Position numbers and translations under genes: made by a program. Of a stretch of DNA of 64,000 nucleotides, positions 51,571-62,071 are shown piece by piece. Source of the DNA: Sphingomonas aquatilis. GTDB lineage: Bacteria > Pseudomonadota > Alphaproteobacteria > Sphingomonadales > Sphingomonadaceae. Location: the NCBI RefSeq assembly GCF_014196115.1, contig NZ_JACIDB010000001.1, forward strand, positions 868,001-932,000, written 5' to 3'. The notes under the pieces were generated by a model. The model was not told the DNA's origin, searched no databases, and saw only the letters and a program-made list of their open reading frames with translations. Every line of letters starts with the position of its first letter. Position 1 is the first letter of the stretch.

Positions 51571-51599
51571 CATATAGGCGCGGTGTTGGATGCTGTCAA
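51571..51599 (-). promoter_or_regulatory. Near-consensus promoter of rpoBC
   Basis: On the minus strand TTGACA (51594-51599) and TATATG (51571-51576) are separated by exactly 17 bases. It is the best sigma-70 promoter in the window and points at rpoB. The remaining bases up to the plus-strand gene at 51752 hold nothing I can assign. Confidence 0.75.
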
Positions 51600-51751
51600 A
51601 GGGCGGACGTCCAACAGCGATCCAACACGGGGTTCTGGCTGGTTGCCGGTTCGGCCGGTCGCCTTGGCGGGGCGGTTCGTCGCAGCGCGACTGGCGGTCG
51701 TCGCTGCATGCCGCAGGAGCGGAGGCTTATCTTTGGAAGAGTTCCGCACCG

Positions 51752-52957
51752 ATGACGAGTTTCCGGGGTGTGCGTCGGCGCACGATCCCCTTCCTGATGG
51801 CGACCGCCGTCGCGCCCATGGCGATCGCGATGACAGAGCCGGCCGCCGCGCAGACGGGCAATGGCACGGCGGCGCAGACGTTGCCGGGGCTGGACAATTT
51901 CAGCCTGCCGCCCTCGCAGCCGACGCCCACGCCGAGCCCGACGCCGGCGCCGGTCATCGCGCCGTTGCCTACCCCCACGGCATCCCCGCGGGCGACGCCC
52001 ACACCCCGCGTGACCCCGCGTGCCACACCGACGCCGACGCCGCGTGTTACGGCGATCCCGACACCGCGGGCGACCGCATCGCCTACGCCGGCCGCCACGC
52101 CGACCGCGATAGCGGTGCCGACCCCGACGCCGACGGCGACGGCGACTTCCACAGCATCGCCCCCGCCGGTCGAGGCCGCTACGCCGTCGCCCGCGGCCAC
52201 GACCGTACCGGCGACCGCACCGAATAGTGAGTCCGATTACGGATGGCTGATCGGGCTGGCAGTGGTGTTGGGTCTCGGTGGGGCAGGGGCCTGGTGGTGG
52301 CGTCGCCGCCGCGCCGACGCCGCGGATGAGCCGGTCGCCGCCGTTGCGCCTGCGCCCATTCCGAAACCGCAACCGGTCCGGCCGCGCGCACCGGCCGCGT
52401 CACCCGCCACGCCGCCGGCGCCCGTACCCGCGCCGATATCCGCACCCGTCGGGGATCGCGGACGGCTGTCGCTGAGCCTCCACCCGCGCCGCGCCGGCCT
52501 GAATCTGCTCAGCGCGACGGTGGAGGCCGAGCTGGTCGTCCGCAACGACGGCAGCGCGCCCGCGCAGGCGATCCGCATCGGCGCGGCGCTGATCGGTGCG
52601 ACACCGGGGCAGGGCGACGAGATCGCGCCCGTGTTCGACCAGCCCGTCGTCCGCCCTGCGACCCCGCCCTTCGCGCTCGGGCCCGGCGAGGAGCGGCGGA
52701 TCCGTCTGGTCGTCGCGCAGGCGCGGGCGGATATCGTCCCGCTGACCGCAGGCGGGCGGACGTTGTTCGTCCCCGTCGTCGCGGTCAACGCGCTGTACGA
52801 TGCCGGCGCAGGCATCGCCGGCCAGAGCGCGCGCGGCTTTGCGGTCGGCGTCGAGCGCGTCGACAGCGCCAAGCTCGCGCCCTTCTGGCTCGACCAGCCT
52901 GCGCGCATGCACGAACAGCTGGCGGTCCGCCCTTATGGTGCCGGCGTAGAGCGCTAG
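51752..52957 (+). CDS. Membrane protein with long Pro/Thr/Ala-rich extracytoplasmic region
   Basis: A 401-residue protein not recognised. A signal peptide (about 1-36, ending EPAAAQ) is followed by about 110 residues of TPTP/ATPTP low-complexity sequence (about 55-155). One transmembrane helix (YGWLIGLAVVLGLGGAGAWWW, about 165-185) ends in WWRRRR. A second Pro/Ala-rich linker leads to a beta-rich cytoplasmic domain (about 230-400). ATG 51752 is the first start that gives a signal peptide. The domain order, with the stop-transfer WWRRRR, implies the repeats are outside and the folded domain is inside. Confidence 0.75.
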   Translation: MTSFRGVRRRTIPFLMATAVAPMAIAMTEPAAAQTGNGTAAQTLPGLDNFSLPPSQPTPTPSPTPAPVIAPLPTPTASPRATPTPRVTPRATPTPTPRVTAIPTPRATASPTPAATPTAIAVPTPTPTATATSTASPPPVEAATPSPAATTVPATAPNSESDYGWLIGLAVVLGLGGAGAWWWRRRRADAADEPVAAVAPAPIPKPQPVRPRAPAASPATPPAPVPAPISAPVGDRGRLSLSLHPRRAGLNLLSATVEAELVVRNDGSAPAQAIRIGAALIGATPGQGDEIAPVFDQPVVRPATPPFALGPGEERRIRLVVAQARADIVPLTAGGRTLFVPVVAVNALYDAGAGIAGQSARGFAVGVERVDSAKLAPFWLDQPARMHEQLAVRPYGAGVER

Positions 52958-52963
52958 CCCAAA

Positions 52964-52993
52964 CCGCCCGTCAGGCACGAACCGGACGGGCGG
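52964..52993. terminator. Hairpin between convergent genes
   Basis: CCGCCCGTC and GACGGGCGG pair perfectly over nine bases with a 12-base loop, in the 46-base gap between the Pro/Thr-rich protein gene and the alcohol dehydrogenase gene. There is no T-run beyond three bases, so its strength is uncertain. Confidence 0.45.
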
Positions 52994-53003
52994 GCGACGC
53001 GGT

Positions 53004-54071
53004 TCAGGCGGCAGCCTTCAGCGTCGCCATGTCGATGACGAAACGATACTTGACGTCGCCCTTCACCATCCGCTCGTACGCCTCGTCGATCTGCTCCATG
53101 CGGATCATCTCGACATCGCTGGTCAGACCATGCTCCTTGCAGAAGTCGAGCATCTCCTGCGTCTCCTTGATCCCGCCGATCAGCGAACCGGCCAGCGCGC
53201 GGCGGCGGAAGACGAGGTTGCCGACCGACGGCGCCGGGTGCGGCTCCGCGGGCACGCCGACAAGGCACATCGTGCCGTCGCGCTTCAACTGGACGAGCAG
53301 CGCGTCGAGGTCGTGGGGAGCGGCTACCGTGTTCAGGATGAAGTCGAACGAGCCCGCATGCGCGGCCATCTGGTCGGCGTCTTTCGAGACGATCAGGTCC
53401 TTGGCGCCGAGGCGCTTGGCGTCGTCGCGCTTGCCCGGCGAGGTCGAGAAGACATAGACCTCCGCGCCCATCGCGGCGGCGATCTTGACGCCCATATGGC
53501 CGAGGCCGCCGAGACCGACGATGCCGACCTTCTGGCCCGGCCCGACCTTCCAGTGATGCAGCGGCGAATAGGTGGTGATGCCGGCGCAGAGCAACGGCGC
53601 GACCGCAGCAAGGTCCTTCTCGTCATGGCCGATGTGGAGGACGAAATCCTCGGTCACGACGATATGGTCGGAATAGCCGCCGAACGTGTGACCGCCCATC
53701 ACCTCGTCCGGGCCATTGTAGGTGCCGACGAAGCCCGTCGTCTCGCAATATTGCTCCTCGCCGTCATTGCACGAGGGGCAATGGCCGCAGCTGTCGACCA
53801 TGCAGCCAACGCCGGCGATGTCGCCGACCTTGAACTTCGTCACGTCGCTGCCGACCGCGGAGACGCGGCCGACGATCTCGTGGCCGGGGACGCAGGGGTA
53901 GAGCGTCCCGTCCCATTCGCCGCGCGCGGTATGGAGATCGGAATGGCAGACGCCGCAATAGAGGATGTCGATGGCGACGTCCTTGGCACCGGGATCGCGG
54001 CGTTCGAAGTGGAAGGGCGCGAGCGGGGCATCGGCAGCCTGGGCGGCATAGCCCTGGGTGGCGGTGGGCAT
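53004..54071 (-). CDS. Zinc-dependent alcohol dehydrogenase (YahK/CAD-like)
   Basis: A 355-residue medium-chain dehydrogenase that reduces aldehydes or oxidises alcohols. The catalytic zinc ligands are in CGVCHSD (about 40-46) and GHE (about 64). The structural zinc has CGHCPSCNDGEEQYC (about 98-112). The nucleotide fold has GLGGLGHMG (about 185). The overall sequence is that of the NADPH-preferring cinnamyl alcohol dehydrogenase group. ATG 54071 follows AAAGG at 8 bases. A longer open frame upstream is non-coding in character. Confidence 0.93.
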   Translation of the reverse strand: MPTATQGYAAQAADAPLAPFHFERRDPGAKDVAIDILYCGVCHSDLHTARGEWDGTLYPCVPGHEIVGRVSAVGSDVTKFKVGDIAGVGCMVDSCGHCPSCNDGEEQYCETTGFVGTYNGPDEVMGGHTFGGYSDHIVVTEDFVLHIGHDEKDLAAVAPLLCAGITTYSPLHHWKVGPGQKVGIVGLGGLGHMGVKIAAAMGAEVYVFSTSPGKRDDAKRLGAKDLIVSKDADQMAAHAGSFDFILNTVAAPHDLDALLVQLKRDGTMCLVGVPAEPHPAPSVGNLVFRRRALAGSLIGGIKETQEMLDFCKEHGLTSDVEMIRMEQIDEAYERMVKGDVKYRFVIDMATLKAAA

Positions 54072-54378
54072 GATGGAAACCTTTGGAATGGAGACAGGTG
54101 AGGGACGTCGCACGGAACGTTTCCCTTGTGCTGCAACGCGGTAAGGACGCGGAGGGTCCCGGGGATCGTTTCGATGACTTGGATCGGCTGAGTCGATTAC
54201 AAAGAGGGTCCGGCGCCGATCATTCCTCCCCCGCCAGGGGGAGGTGGCAGCGCGCGAGCGCTGACGGAGGGGGAGGTTCATGCGCGCGTCGTAACGATCG
54301 GCGTCCTTACCTCCCCCTCCGTCACGGCGCCGCCGCACCGCCTCCCCCTGGTGGGGGGGGCGGTGGTCGTCGGATCGA
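54072..54378. other. 307-base gap with a large inverted repeat
   Basis: The right half is the repeat at 54227-54361. The left part (54072-54226) should hold the alcohol dehydrogenase promoter. I see its ribosome site but no convincing -35/-10 pair. No gene is supported here. Confidence 0.5.
54227..54361. repeat. Large inverted repeat, about 52-base arms
   Basis: The left arm begins CCTCCCCCGCCAGGGGGAGG and ends GACGGAGGGGGAGGT. The right arm begins ACCTCCCCCTCCGTC and ends CCTCCCCCTGGTGGGGGG. The spacer is about 31 bases. It is a different family from the 106-bp repeat. Confidence 0.85.
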
Positions 54379-54855
54379 TCAGTTCGTCGGCGCCGGCACC
54401 ATCACCAAGGCATCGATCGCCGCCTGCAGGATGTGCGCAGCAGCGAGATTGTCGATCCGTTCGGCGCGCTTGGCGCGGCTCATATCCTGTTCGATCATCG
54501 CGCGTTCGACCGCCACCGTGCTCCAGCGTTCGTCCCACAGCAGGATGGGGAGGGCGAGATCGGCGCAGTTGCGCGCGAAGGCGCGGGTCGACTGGCTGCG
54601 CGGGCTTTCGGTCCCGTCGAGGTTGAGCGGCAGCCCGAGCACGATGCCGCGGACATGCTGCGCGGCGATCAGCTTGGCGATCGCGGCCTTGTCCGCGGTG
54701 AACTTGGTACGGCGGATGAGGTCGGCGGGGCTCGCAAAGCTCCAGCCGGCGTCGCACAAAGCGGTGCCGATCGTCTTGGTGCCGAGATCGAGCCCGATCA
54801 GGCGACCACCCTGCGGCAAGGCCGCGCGAAAGTCCGTGCGGTCGAGGGTGATCAT
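54379..54855 (-). CDS. ruvX: RuvX/YqgF RNase H-like nuclease
   Basis: A 158-residue RNase H-fold protein, related to Holliday-junction resolvases and implicated in 16S rRNA maturation or recombination. The strand-1 catalytic aspartate is in [18 protein letters not shown] (Asp about 22). [20 protein letters not shown] and [13 protein letters not shown], with further acidic residues, follow. The start ATG overlaps the upstream hydrolase stop by four bases. A frame reaching further upstream is a shadow of that gene. Confidence 0.93.
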   Translation of the reverse strand: MITLDRTDFRAALPQGGRLIGLDLGTKTIGTALCDAGWSFASPADLIRRTKFTADKAAIAKLIAAQHVRGIVLGLPLNLDGTESPRSQSTRAFARNCADLALPILLWDERWSTVAVERAMIEQDMSRAKRAERIDNLAAAHILQAAIDALVMVPAPTN

Positions 54856-55967
54856 GCGCTGGCTCCGAACGCGGCGAGGCGGCGGGCGGCGTCGGCGCGG
54901 ACATTGGCCCAGAACAGGCTGTAGTCGTAGACGTGGTAATTGTTGCCGGGCAGGACGTACCCCCCCACCTCCGGCGGTGTGCCGATCAGCAGGATGCCGC
55001 GTGGGTCGCAGCGCGCGGGCACCTTGCCCGGCTGGATCGTCGCCGTGCTGAGGTCGGCGCTCGGGTAGAGCGTGCCGCGGTTGGCGCTGGCCGGCGCGGC
55101 GGCGCCTGCGGTGCCAGTCAACGGGTTGGTGCAGACCATCGGGCTGCCCTGGCGCGGGCGGCCGTCGAAGCCTGTTGTCGTGTCGTAAAGGTCGGTGATG
55201 AGCGACGGGTCGGCAGGCTCGGCAAAGCTCTGCCACGACAGCAGGCAGCGGGCCTGATCGGGGCGGGTGCATTCCGGCAGGGCGAGCGCGGCAAGGTCGG
55301 TCGTCTTCGATACCGGCCAGCCGACGACATAGGCGGCGACGATACGACGCGCGATCGGCGTGCCGGCGATCTTTTCGCGCAGCAGCCGGGTGAGGTGGAG
55401 CGCGCCCTGGCTGTGGCCGGCGAGGATGATCGGGCGCTTGGGGTCGACCTGGCGCACGAAGGCGTCGAAGGCGGCGGCGACGTCGCGATAGGCGAGGTCG
55501 AGCGCCTGGCTGGCGCTGGCCTCGCTGGTCAGGAAGGCGCCGAACGTCGCCTGGCGGTAGCGCGGTGCCCAGATGTCGGCGCTGTCGTTGAACGCGCTCG
55601 CCTGGCCGCGCAGGAAGATCGCGGCGCGGGCGTTGGTCTCGGCATCGTCGAGCGCGGCGTTCCAGTGCGCGCGCCCGATGTACGAGGTCGGGTGGATGAA
55701 GAAGACCGCGGCCTTGGCCTGCCCGGCGGGGGCGGGGGTGTAACCGGCGGGCGTCCACCGCGCGGGATTGCCGGGGATATCGGGCCGGGCGATCCACATC
55801 TTACGCTCTGCGTAGACGCGCGGATCGACGCTCGCCTGCGCCTGGAACGTCTCGGTCGGCACCAGCGCCATGCGCAGGATGCGGTTGCCGGCGAGGCGGT
55901 AGGCGATCGCCCCGGCGATCACGAGCGCGATCAGGACGGCGAAGACATAGAGGAATTTACGCGCCAA
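54852..55967 (-). CDS. DUF3089 alpha/beta hydrolase-like protein, membrane-anchored
   Basis: A 371-residue protein of the DUF3089 family. One N-terminal transmembrane helix ([19 protein letters not shown]) is followed by an alpha/beta hydrolase fold with [16 protein letters not shown], the nucleophile elbow GHSQG (about residue 170) and a C-terminal [12 protein letters not shown]. The substrate is unknown. TTG 55967 was chosen as start since GGGAG lies six bases before it and the frame continues directly into the anchor; a longer frame from ATG 56036 adds basic, low-quality sequence. It overlaps ruvX by ATGA. Confidence 0.82.
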   Translation of the reverse strand: MARKFLYVFAVLIALVIAGAIAYRLAGNRILRMALVPTETFQAQASVDPRVYAERKMWIARPDIPGNPARWTPAGYTPAPAGQAKAAVFFIHPTSYIGRAHWNAALDDAETNARAAIFLRGQASAFNDSADIWAPRYRQATFGAFLTSEASASQALDLAYRDVAAAFDAFVRQVDPKRPIILAGHSQGALHLTRLLREKIAGTPIARRIVAAYVVGWPVSKTTDLAALALPECTRPDQARCLLSWQSFAEPADPSLITDLYDTTTGFDGRPRQGSPMVCTNPLTGTAGAAAPASANRGTLYPSADLSTATIQPGKVPARCDPRGILLIGTPPEVGGYVLPGNNYHVYDYSLFWANVRADAARRLAAFGASA

Positions 55968-56113
55968 GCGAGGCTCCCGGTTCAATGGGCGTGCTCTGCC
56001 CGATGCGGGGCGGCGGGGCAATGCGGGGTGAGGCAATCAGGATTTCGGTCCGAAACGGTCATTCGGTATTTACCAATTGTGGGTACTGCTGCCGCACAGA
56101 AGGGGAGCAGGCC

Positions 56114-56941
56114 ATGATGATCGCCGCGGTGACCAGGGCAGATCGTGCGATTGCCATGCCGTCCATGGGCGGACGTCAGGCCGGGTTCGAGGCGGCGCTC
56201 GCGGTGCAGGCCACGCCGTCCGCCGGAGATGATGCGCGTACCAGTGCAACCGCGGCGGTGGCGGCCTTCGACCTCGACTACGGGGCCGGTGGACACAGCC
56301 GGGCCGACGTCGAAGCGCGTTATGCCGAGGGCGCGCGGACCGTCAGCGCGGCACAGGGCTTGCCCGAGGGGCGCTACGACTTTTCCGCAATGAGTCCGCG
56401 GGAACTGCGGATCGTGACCGGCCATCTCGTGCTGAGCGGCGCGGCGCGCTCCGACGCCATGGCGCAGTTGACCGCCCCGATCGATACGGGCGGCGGCGGC
56501 ACGACGGCCGGCGCGCCGGCCGACTGGCTGGCGACGCTGAACGATCGGATCACGGATGCAAAGGCGCGGGTCGACGGTGACGCGATCTATCTGGAGTCGG
56601 CGCGGTTCACCCTACAGCGGTTCCACACGAAGAGCGATCGGCCGACAGGTGCCGGGCCGCTCGCATCGTCGGTGCCCATGACGGCCGGCGCCAAACTCGA
56701 CGCGGCGCTGGAGGCCTTCCGCAAGGAAGGGAAGATGACGCCGGCCGAGCGCATGCCGCGGCAGGTGATGAAGGAGATGAAGATCACCGAGGACGATCTG
56801 AAGGCGATGCCGCCCGAACAGCGCGACGCAACCGAGAAGAAGATCGGCGAAGAGGTGGCGCTGCGGCTGAAGAAGCTGGGGATCGATGGCGGGGGTGCGG
56901 GCACGCGGTCGGCGGAGGCATATATCGCCGCGCAGGGATAG
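56114..56941 (+). CDS. Hypothetical protein, charged C-terminal helices
   Basis: A 275-residue protein not recognised. ATG 56114 follows AGGGGAG. There is no signal peptide or membrane helix. The middle has ELRIVTGHLVLSG. The C-terminus is highly charged, with KMTPAERMPRQVMKEMKITE, then DDLKAMPPEQRD and KKIGEEVALRLKKLG. It is read away from the DUF3089 gene across a 146-base gap. A role cannot be proposed. Confidence 0.7.
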   Translation: MMIAAVTRADRAIAMPSMGGRQAGFEAALAVQATPSAGDDARTSATAAVAAFDLDYGAGGHSRADVEARYAEGARTVSAAQGLPEGRYDFSAMSPRELRIVTGHLVLSGAARSDAMAQLTAPIDTGGGGTTAGAPADWLATLNDRITDAKARVDGDAIYLESARFTLQRFHTKSDRPTGAGPLASSVPMTAGAKLDAALEAFRKEGKMTPAERMPRQVMKEMKITEDDLKAMPPEQRDATEKKIGEEVALRLKKLGIDGGGAGTRSAEAYIAAQG

Positions 56942-56947
56942 AGCAGC

Positions 56948-57007
56948 CGTTACCTGTTACCCGTTACCCGTTACCCGTTACCCCTTACCCCTTACCCCTT
57001 ACCCGTT
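56948..57007. repeat. Tandem heptamer repeat, about 8.5 copies
   Basis: Eight consecutive 7-base units of the form (C/T)(G/C)TTACC run from 56948 to 57003, with a partial CGTT after. Order is CGTTACC, TGTTACC, three CGTTACC, three CCTTACC. It starts 7 bases after the stop of the hypothetical gene and ends against another palindromic repeat. Confidence 0.95.
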
Positions 57008-57092
57008 CGCCCTGAGCCTGTCGAAGGGCGGGTGGCCGCATGCACTGGAGCCGCCTGTGGAACCCCGTGCTTCGACAGGCTCAGCACGAACG
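57006..57092. repeat. Palindromic repeat with CTGTCGAAG arms
   Basis: The left arm is TTCGCCCTGAGCCTGTCGAA; the right arm holds GCTTCGACAGGCTCAGCACG. The arms form an inverted repeat around a 38-base centre. It lies in the 224-base gap before gatC. Confidence 0.85.
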
Positions 57093-57165
57093 AGGGGCGG
57101 CGGGTCGACCCGTCCGCAACCGAAGCTGTTGCGCCGCAGCGCGGGCTTGGTGTAGCCGCGTCGGC

Positions 57166-57467
57166 ATGTCCGTAGACACCGCCACCGTAAAGAAGGTCGC
57201 CGCGCTCGCGCGCATCGCGATCACCGACGAGGACGCCGGCCGCCTCGCCCCCGAACTCAGCAACCTGCTCGGCTGGATCGAGCAATTGGGGGAGGTCGAT
57301 ACCGCCGGCGTCGAGCCGATGACCGCGGTCATCCCCAATGCCCTGCGCCTGCGCGACGACGTGGTGAACGCCGATCCGCTGACCGGCGGCGGCATCCGTG
57401 ACGACCTGATGGCCAATGCCCCCCAGGCGGAGCACGGCTTCTTTACCGTTCCCAAGGTGATCGAATA

Positions 57468-57468
<1 letters not shown>
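57166..57468 (+). CDS. gatC: Asp/Glu-tRNA amidotransferase subunit C
   Basis: A 100-residue subunit that stabilises GatA and links it to GatB. Typical pattern: [20 protein letters not shown] at the start, [18 protein letters not shown] in the middle, and LRDDVV...FFTVPKVIE at the end. The stop TAA overlaps the gatA ATG by one base, so they are coupled. Confidence 0.96.
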
Positions 57469-58942
<1,474 letters not shown>

Positions 58943-58949
<7 letters not shown>

Positions 58950-59359
58950 CCGACCGGACCTTCACGACACGCAACGTCGCGATGCTGCGCGAGGCGCAGG
59001 CCGCGCTCAACGTCGCGTTCGGGGCGATCCTCAGCGCCTATGTCGGGATCTCGCTCGCCGAGATCGACAACCATCCGTTCGACCACCACGTGCTCGCGCG
59101 GTTCTTCATCGCGCTGGCGGTGTTCATCCTGGGGCTGTCGGTCGGTAATAGCCTGATCCTGCGCGGCGAATTCCGGCTGAGCGCGATCTTCCTGATCCTG
59201 GCGCTGATCGCCGCGGTCTTCGCACATCACGAAGGCACGGTGCTGCGCTTCGAGGGCGCGATCCTGCGCATCCTGGCCGGCTGCTGGGTCGTCGCGCTGC
59301 TCGGCAGCAACATTGCGCTGACCGCGATCAACTATCTTCATCATCGGAATCGAACATGA
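58943..59359 (+). CDS. Four-helix membrane protein inside the gat operon
   Basis: A 138-residue protein not recognised. It has four hydrophobic segments (about 20-40, 48-68, 80-98, 112-130) and a His-rich C-terminus (NYLHHRNRT). It is set between gatA and gatB with overlaps at both ends (7 and 4 bases), so it is translated with them. GTG 58943 has GGGA five bases before it. GTG 58940 or ATG 58982 are alternatives. No functional link to tRNA amidation is known. Confidence 0.7.
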
Positions 59360-60822
59360 GCGACTATCGCATCCAGGGCGCCACCGGCGAATGGGAGGTC
59401 GTGATCGGCCTGGAAGTCCACGCCCAGGTCACGTCCAACGCCAAATTGTTCTCGGGCGCCGCCACCGCCTTCGGCGCGGAGCCGAACACGCAGGTCAGCC
59501 TGGTCGACGCGGCGATGCCGGGCATGCTACCGGTGCCGAACATGGAGTGCATCCGCCAGGCGGTGCGCACCGGCATGGCGATCGACGCGCAGATCAATAC
59601 GTGGTCGCGGTTCGACCGGAAAAACTATTTCTACGCCGATCTGCCGCAGGGCTATCAGATCAGTCAGCTCTACCATCCGCTGGTCGGCGAAGGCGCGGTC
59701 GAGATCGCGCCGGACGACAAGAACCCTGACGCGACCAAGACGATCGGCGTCGAGCGCATCCACGTCGAACAGGACGCGGGCAAGCTGATGCACGACCAGC
59801 ATCCGACGCGGTCGTATGTCGACCTCAACCGTTCGGGCGTCGCGCTGATGGAGATCGTCAGCCGGCCGGACATGCGTTCGCCCGCCGAAGCGGGGGCGTA
59901 TCTCACCAAGCTGCGCTCGATCCTGCGCTATGTCGGCAGCTGCGACGGCAACATGGACCAGGGATCGATGCGCGCCGACGTCAACGTCTCGGTTCGCAAG
60001 CCGGGCGACGAGTTCGGCACGCGCACCGAGACGAAGAACGTCAATTCGGTGCGCTTCGTGATGCAGGCGATCGAGCATGAGGCGCTGCGTCAGGTCGAGG
60101 TGCTGGAGAGCGGCGGCACGATCGTGCAGGAAACGCGGCTGTTCAATCCGGACACCGGCACGACGCGGTCGATGCGGTCGAAGGAAGACGCGCACGATTA
60201 CCGCTATTTCCCCGATCCCGACCTGCTGCCGCTGGAGCTGGACGAGGCGTTCCTAGCCGACTGCCGCGCCAGCCTACCCGAGCTGCCCGATGCCAAGCGT
60301 GCGCGCTACGAAGCCGCTGGCATCTCGCCCTATCAGGCGGGCGTGCTGACCGCCGAAGTCGAGGCGGCGCGCTGGTTCGACACGCTGCTCGACGCAGGCG
60401 CGAAGCCGGTCGCGGCGGCGAACTGGACGACGTCGGAACTGTTCGGCGCGCTCAATCGCGTCGGCAAGGGCATCGCCGAATCGCCGGTGTCGCCGACCCA
60501 GGCGGCCGAACTGCTGGCGCTGGTCGCCGACGGCACCTTGTCGGGCAGCCTGGCGAAGCAGGTGTTTGAGGTGATGCTGGAGACGGGCGAGGCGCCGGCC
60601 AAGATCGTCGAGGACCGTGGGCTCAAGCAGACGAGCGACACCGGCGCGATCGAGGCGGTGATTGCCGAGGTGCTGGCGAAGAACCCCGGCCAGCTGGAAC
60701 AGTATCGCGGCGGCAAGGAGGCGCTGTTCGGCTTCTTCGTCGGCCAGACGATGAAGGCGATGGGCGGCAAGGCCAATCCGGGCGTCGTCAACGAACTGCT
60801 CAAGAAAGCGCTCGCCGGCTGA
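59356..60822 (+). CDS. gatB: Asp/Glu-tRNA amidotransferase subunit B
   Basis: A 488-residue subunit that binds and activates the mischarged tRNA. The signature is [14 protein letters not shown] (about 92-105), along with [12 protein letters not shown] at the start, [14 protein letters not shown] and [18 protein letters not shown]. The C-terminal YqeY-like tail domain is present. The start overlaps the membrane-protein stop (ATGA), and the stop overlaps the GFA gene. Confidence 0.97.
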   Translation: MSDYRIQGATGEWEVVIGLEVHAQVTSNAKLFSGAATAFGAEPNTQVSLVDAAMPGMLPVPNMECIRQAVRTGMAIDAQINTWSRFDRKNYFYADLPQGYQISQLYHPLVGEGAVEIAPDDKNPDATKTIGVERIHVEQDAGKLMHDQHPTRSYVDLNRSGVALMEIVSRPDMRSPAEAGAYLTKLRSILRYVGSCDGNMDQGSMRADVNVSVRKPGDEFGTRTETKNVNSVRFVMQAIEHEALRQVEVLESGGTIVQETRLFNPDTGTTRSMRSKEDAHDYRYFPDPDLLPLELDEAFLADCRASLPELPDAKRARYEAAGISPYQAGVLTAEVEAARWFDTLLDAGAKPVAAANWTTSELFGALNRVGKGIAESPVSPTQAAELLALVADGTLSGSLAKQVFEVMLETGEAPAKIVEDRGLKQTSDTGAIEAVIAEVLAKNPGQLEQYRGGKEALFGFFVGQTMKAMGGKANPGVVNELLKKALAG

Positions 60823-61220
60823 TGATCGAGCGGGTCGCCCGGTGCCGGTGCGGACAATTGTCCGCGACCTGCACGGGCGATCCGGTGCGCGTCTCGGCGT
60901 GCCATTGTCGCGGGTGCCGGCGGCTGACCGGCGGCGCTTTCTCCGCGCAGGCGCGCTTTCCCGCCGAGGCGGTGACGCTAGCGGGTGCGTTCCAGACATG
61001 GGAGCGCGTGGGCGACAGCGGCCGTCGCGCCTGGTTTCGCTGGTGTCCGAACTGCGGTGCCACCGTGATGTTCGTCAACGAAGGCTATGAGGAGATGCCG
61101 GCAATTCCGATCGGCGCCTTTGCCGATGACGATGCGCCGACCCCGACGCGGTCGATCTTCGAAGACAGCAAGCTGCCGTGGGTGGCGGTGGCCGGCGAGG
61201 GGATCGAGCACTTCGCCTGA
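60822..61220 (+). CDS. GFA/CENP-V family zinc protein
   Basis: A 132-residue protein with the GFA fold. Cysteine clusters CRCGQL (about 8-11), CHCRGC (about 28-33) and CPNCG (about 73-77) bind zinc. The family name comes from a glutathione-dependent formaldehyde-activating enzyme, but most members have no proven activity. It is coupled to gatB by TGATG, probably by chance of operon packing. Confidence 0.85.
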   Translation: MIERVARCRCGQLSATCTGDPVRVSACHCRGCRRLTGGAFSAQARFPAEAVTLAGAFQTWERVGDSGRRAWFRWCPNCGATVMFVNEGYEEMPAIPIGAFADDDAPTPTRSIFEDSKLPWVAVAGEGIEHFA

Positions 61221-61257
61221 TGGGCACCCGCCAGTAAGATCGTATCCGCCATGTCTT

Positions 61258-61334
61258 CGTCATTGCGAGCGGAGCGACGCAATCCAGGGCGTCCTGCTCC
61301 GGCTCTGGATTGCTTCGCTGTGCTCGCAATGACG
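61258..61334. repeat. Palindromic repeat with CGTCATTGCGAGC arms
   Basis: Left CGTCATTGCGAGC and right GCTCGCAATGACG are exact reverse complements. Inside them GCGACGCAATCCAG and CTGGATTGCTTCGC pair further. It occupies the gap after the GFA gene. Confidence 0.9.
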
Positions 61335-61385
61335 CAGGATTCTGCGTAACGTCGCGATGTGTTCGACGAGGACAGGGGCATGGAA

Positions 61386-62015
61386 ATGAAGAGGCTCGCC
61401 TGCGTGGCGTTTGCATTGATGGCGATGCCGGGCGCGGCCCAGCAGATGCCGCCACCCCCCACGCCGCTGCCCCGCGTCGCGCTCGACACGACCGCGGGCC
61501 GCATCGTGATCGAAGCCGATACGCGGGCCGCGCCGATCACGGCGGGCAATTTCCTGAAATATGTCGATGGCAAGCGGCTGGACGGCGTCGTCTTCTACCG
61601 TGCGGTCAAGGTCGCGGACAAATTCGGCTTCGTGCAGTTCGGCGCCAACGGCGATCCCAAGCGCGTGCTGCCGCCGATCAAGCATGAGCCCACGACGCAG
61701 ACCGGACTGCATCATACCGATGGCGCCTTGTCGGTCGCGCGCTTCGCGCCCGGCACCGCGCGCGGCGACTTTACGATCAGCGTCGGCGATCAGCGCGCCT
61801 CGCTCGACGCCGATCCGTCGAAACCGGGCGACAATCTGGGCTATGCCGCCTTCGGCCACGTGGTCGAGGGGATGGATGTGGTGACGAAGATCATGGACGC
61901 ACCCGTTTCGCCGACCGCGACGATCCAGGGATCGTTCAAGGGCGAGGTGCCTGTGGCGGCGGTGAAGGTCATCACCGCGCGGCGGGTGCCGGTGGGGATT
62001 GCGGTCAAGCCTTGA
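61386..62015 (+). CDS. Cyclophilin-type peptidyl-prolyl isomerase, exported
   Basis: A 209-residue periplasmic cyclophilin that speeds proline cis-trans isomerisation. Signal peptide MKRLACVAFALMAMPGAAQ, then VALDTTAGRIVIEAD, APITAGNFLKYVDG, GVVFYRAVK and NLGYAAFGHVVEGMDVV, all typical of the fold. ATG 61386 was chosen for AGGGG at 7 bases and a clean signal; ATG 61380, two codons earlier, is also possible. The usual FHR motif reads FYR here. Confidence 0.9.
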   Translation: MKRLACVAFALMAMPGAAQQMPPPPTPLPRVALDTTAGRIVIEADTRAAPITAGNFLKYVDGKRLDGVVFYRAVKVADKFGFVQFGANGDPKRVLPPIKHEPTTQTGLHHTDGALSVARFAPGTARGDFTISVGDQRASLDADPSKPGDNLGYAAFGHVVEGMDVVTKIMDAPVSPTATIQGSFKGEVPVAAVKVITARRVPVGIAVKP

Positions 62016-62071
62016 GGCGGGGGCGGTGACCTGACGAAGGGGCGGTCGAAATGTCGGCCGCCCCAGTGGCC

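Noticed and set aside
51358..51600. Terminator at 51454-51484 as the end of rplL
   Set aside because: No minus-strand gene lies between the promoter at 51571-51599 and the hairpin. The region above the promoter belongs to a plus-strand gene.
56948..57007. CRISPR array
   Set aside because: The units are 7 bases long and tandem, without spacers. No cas genes are in the window.
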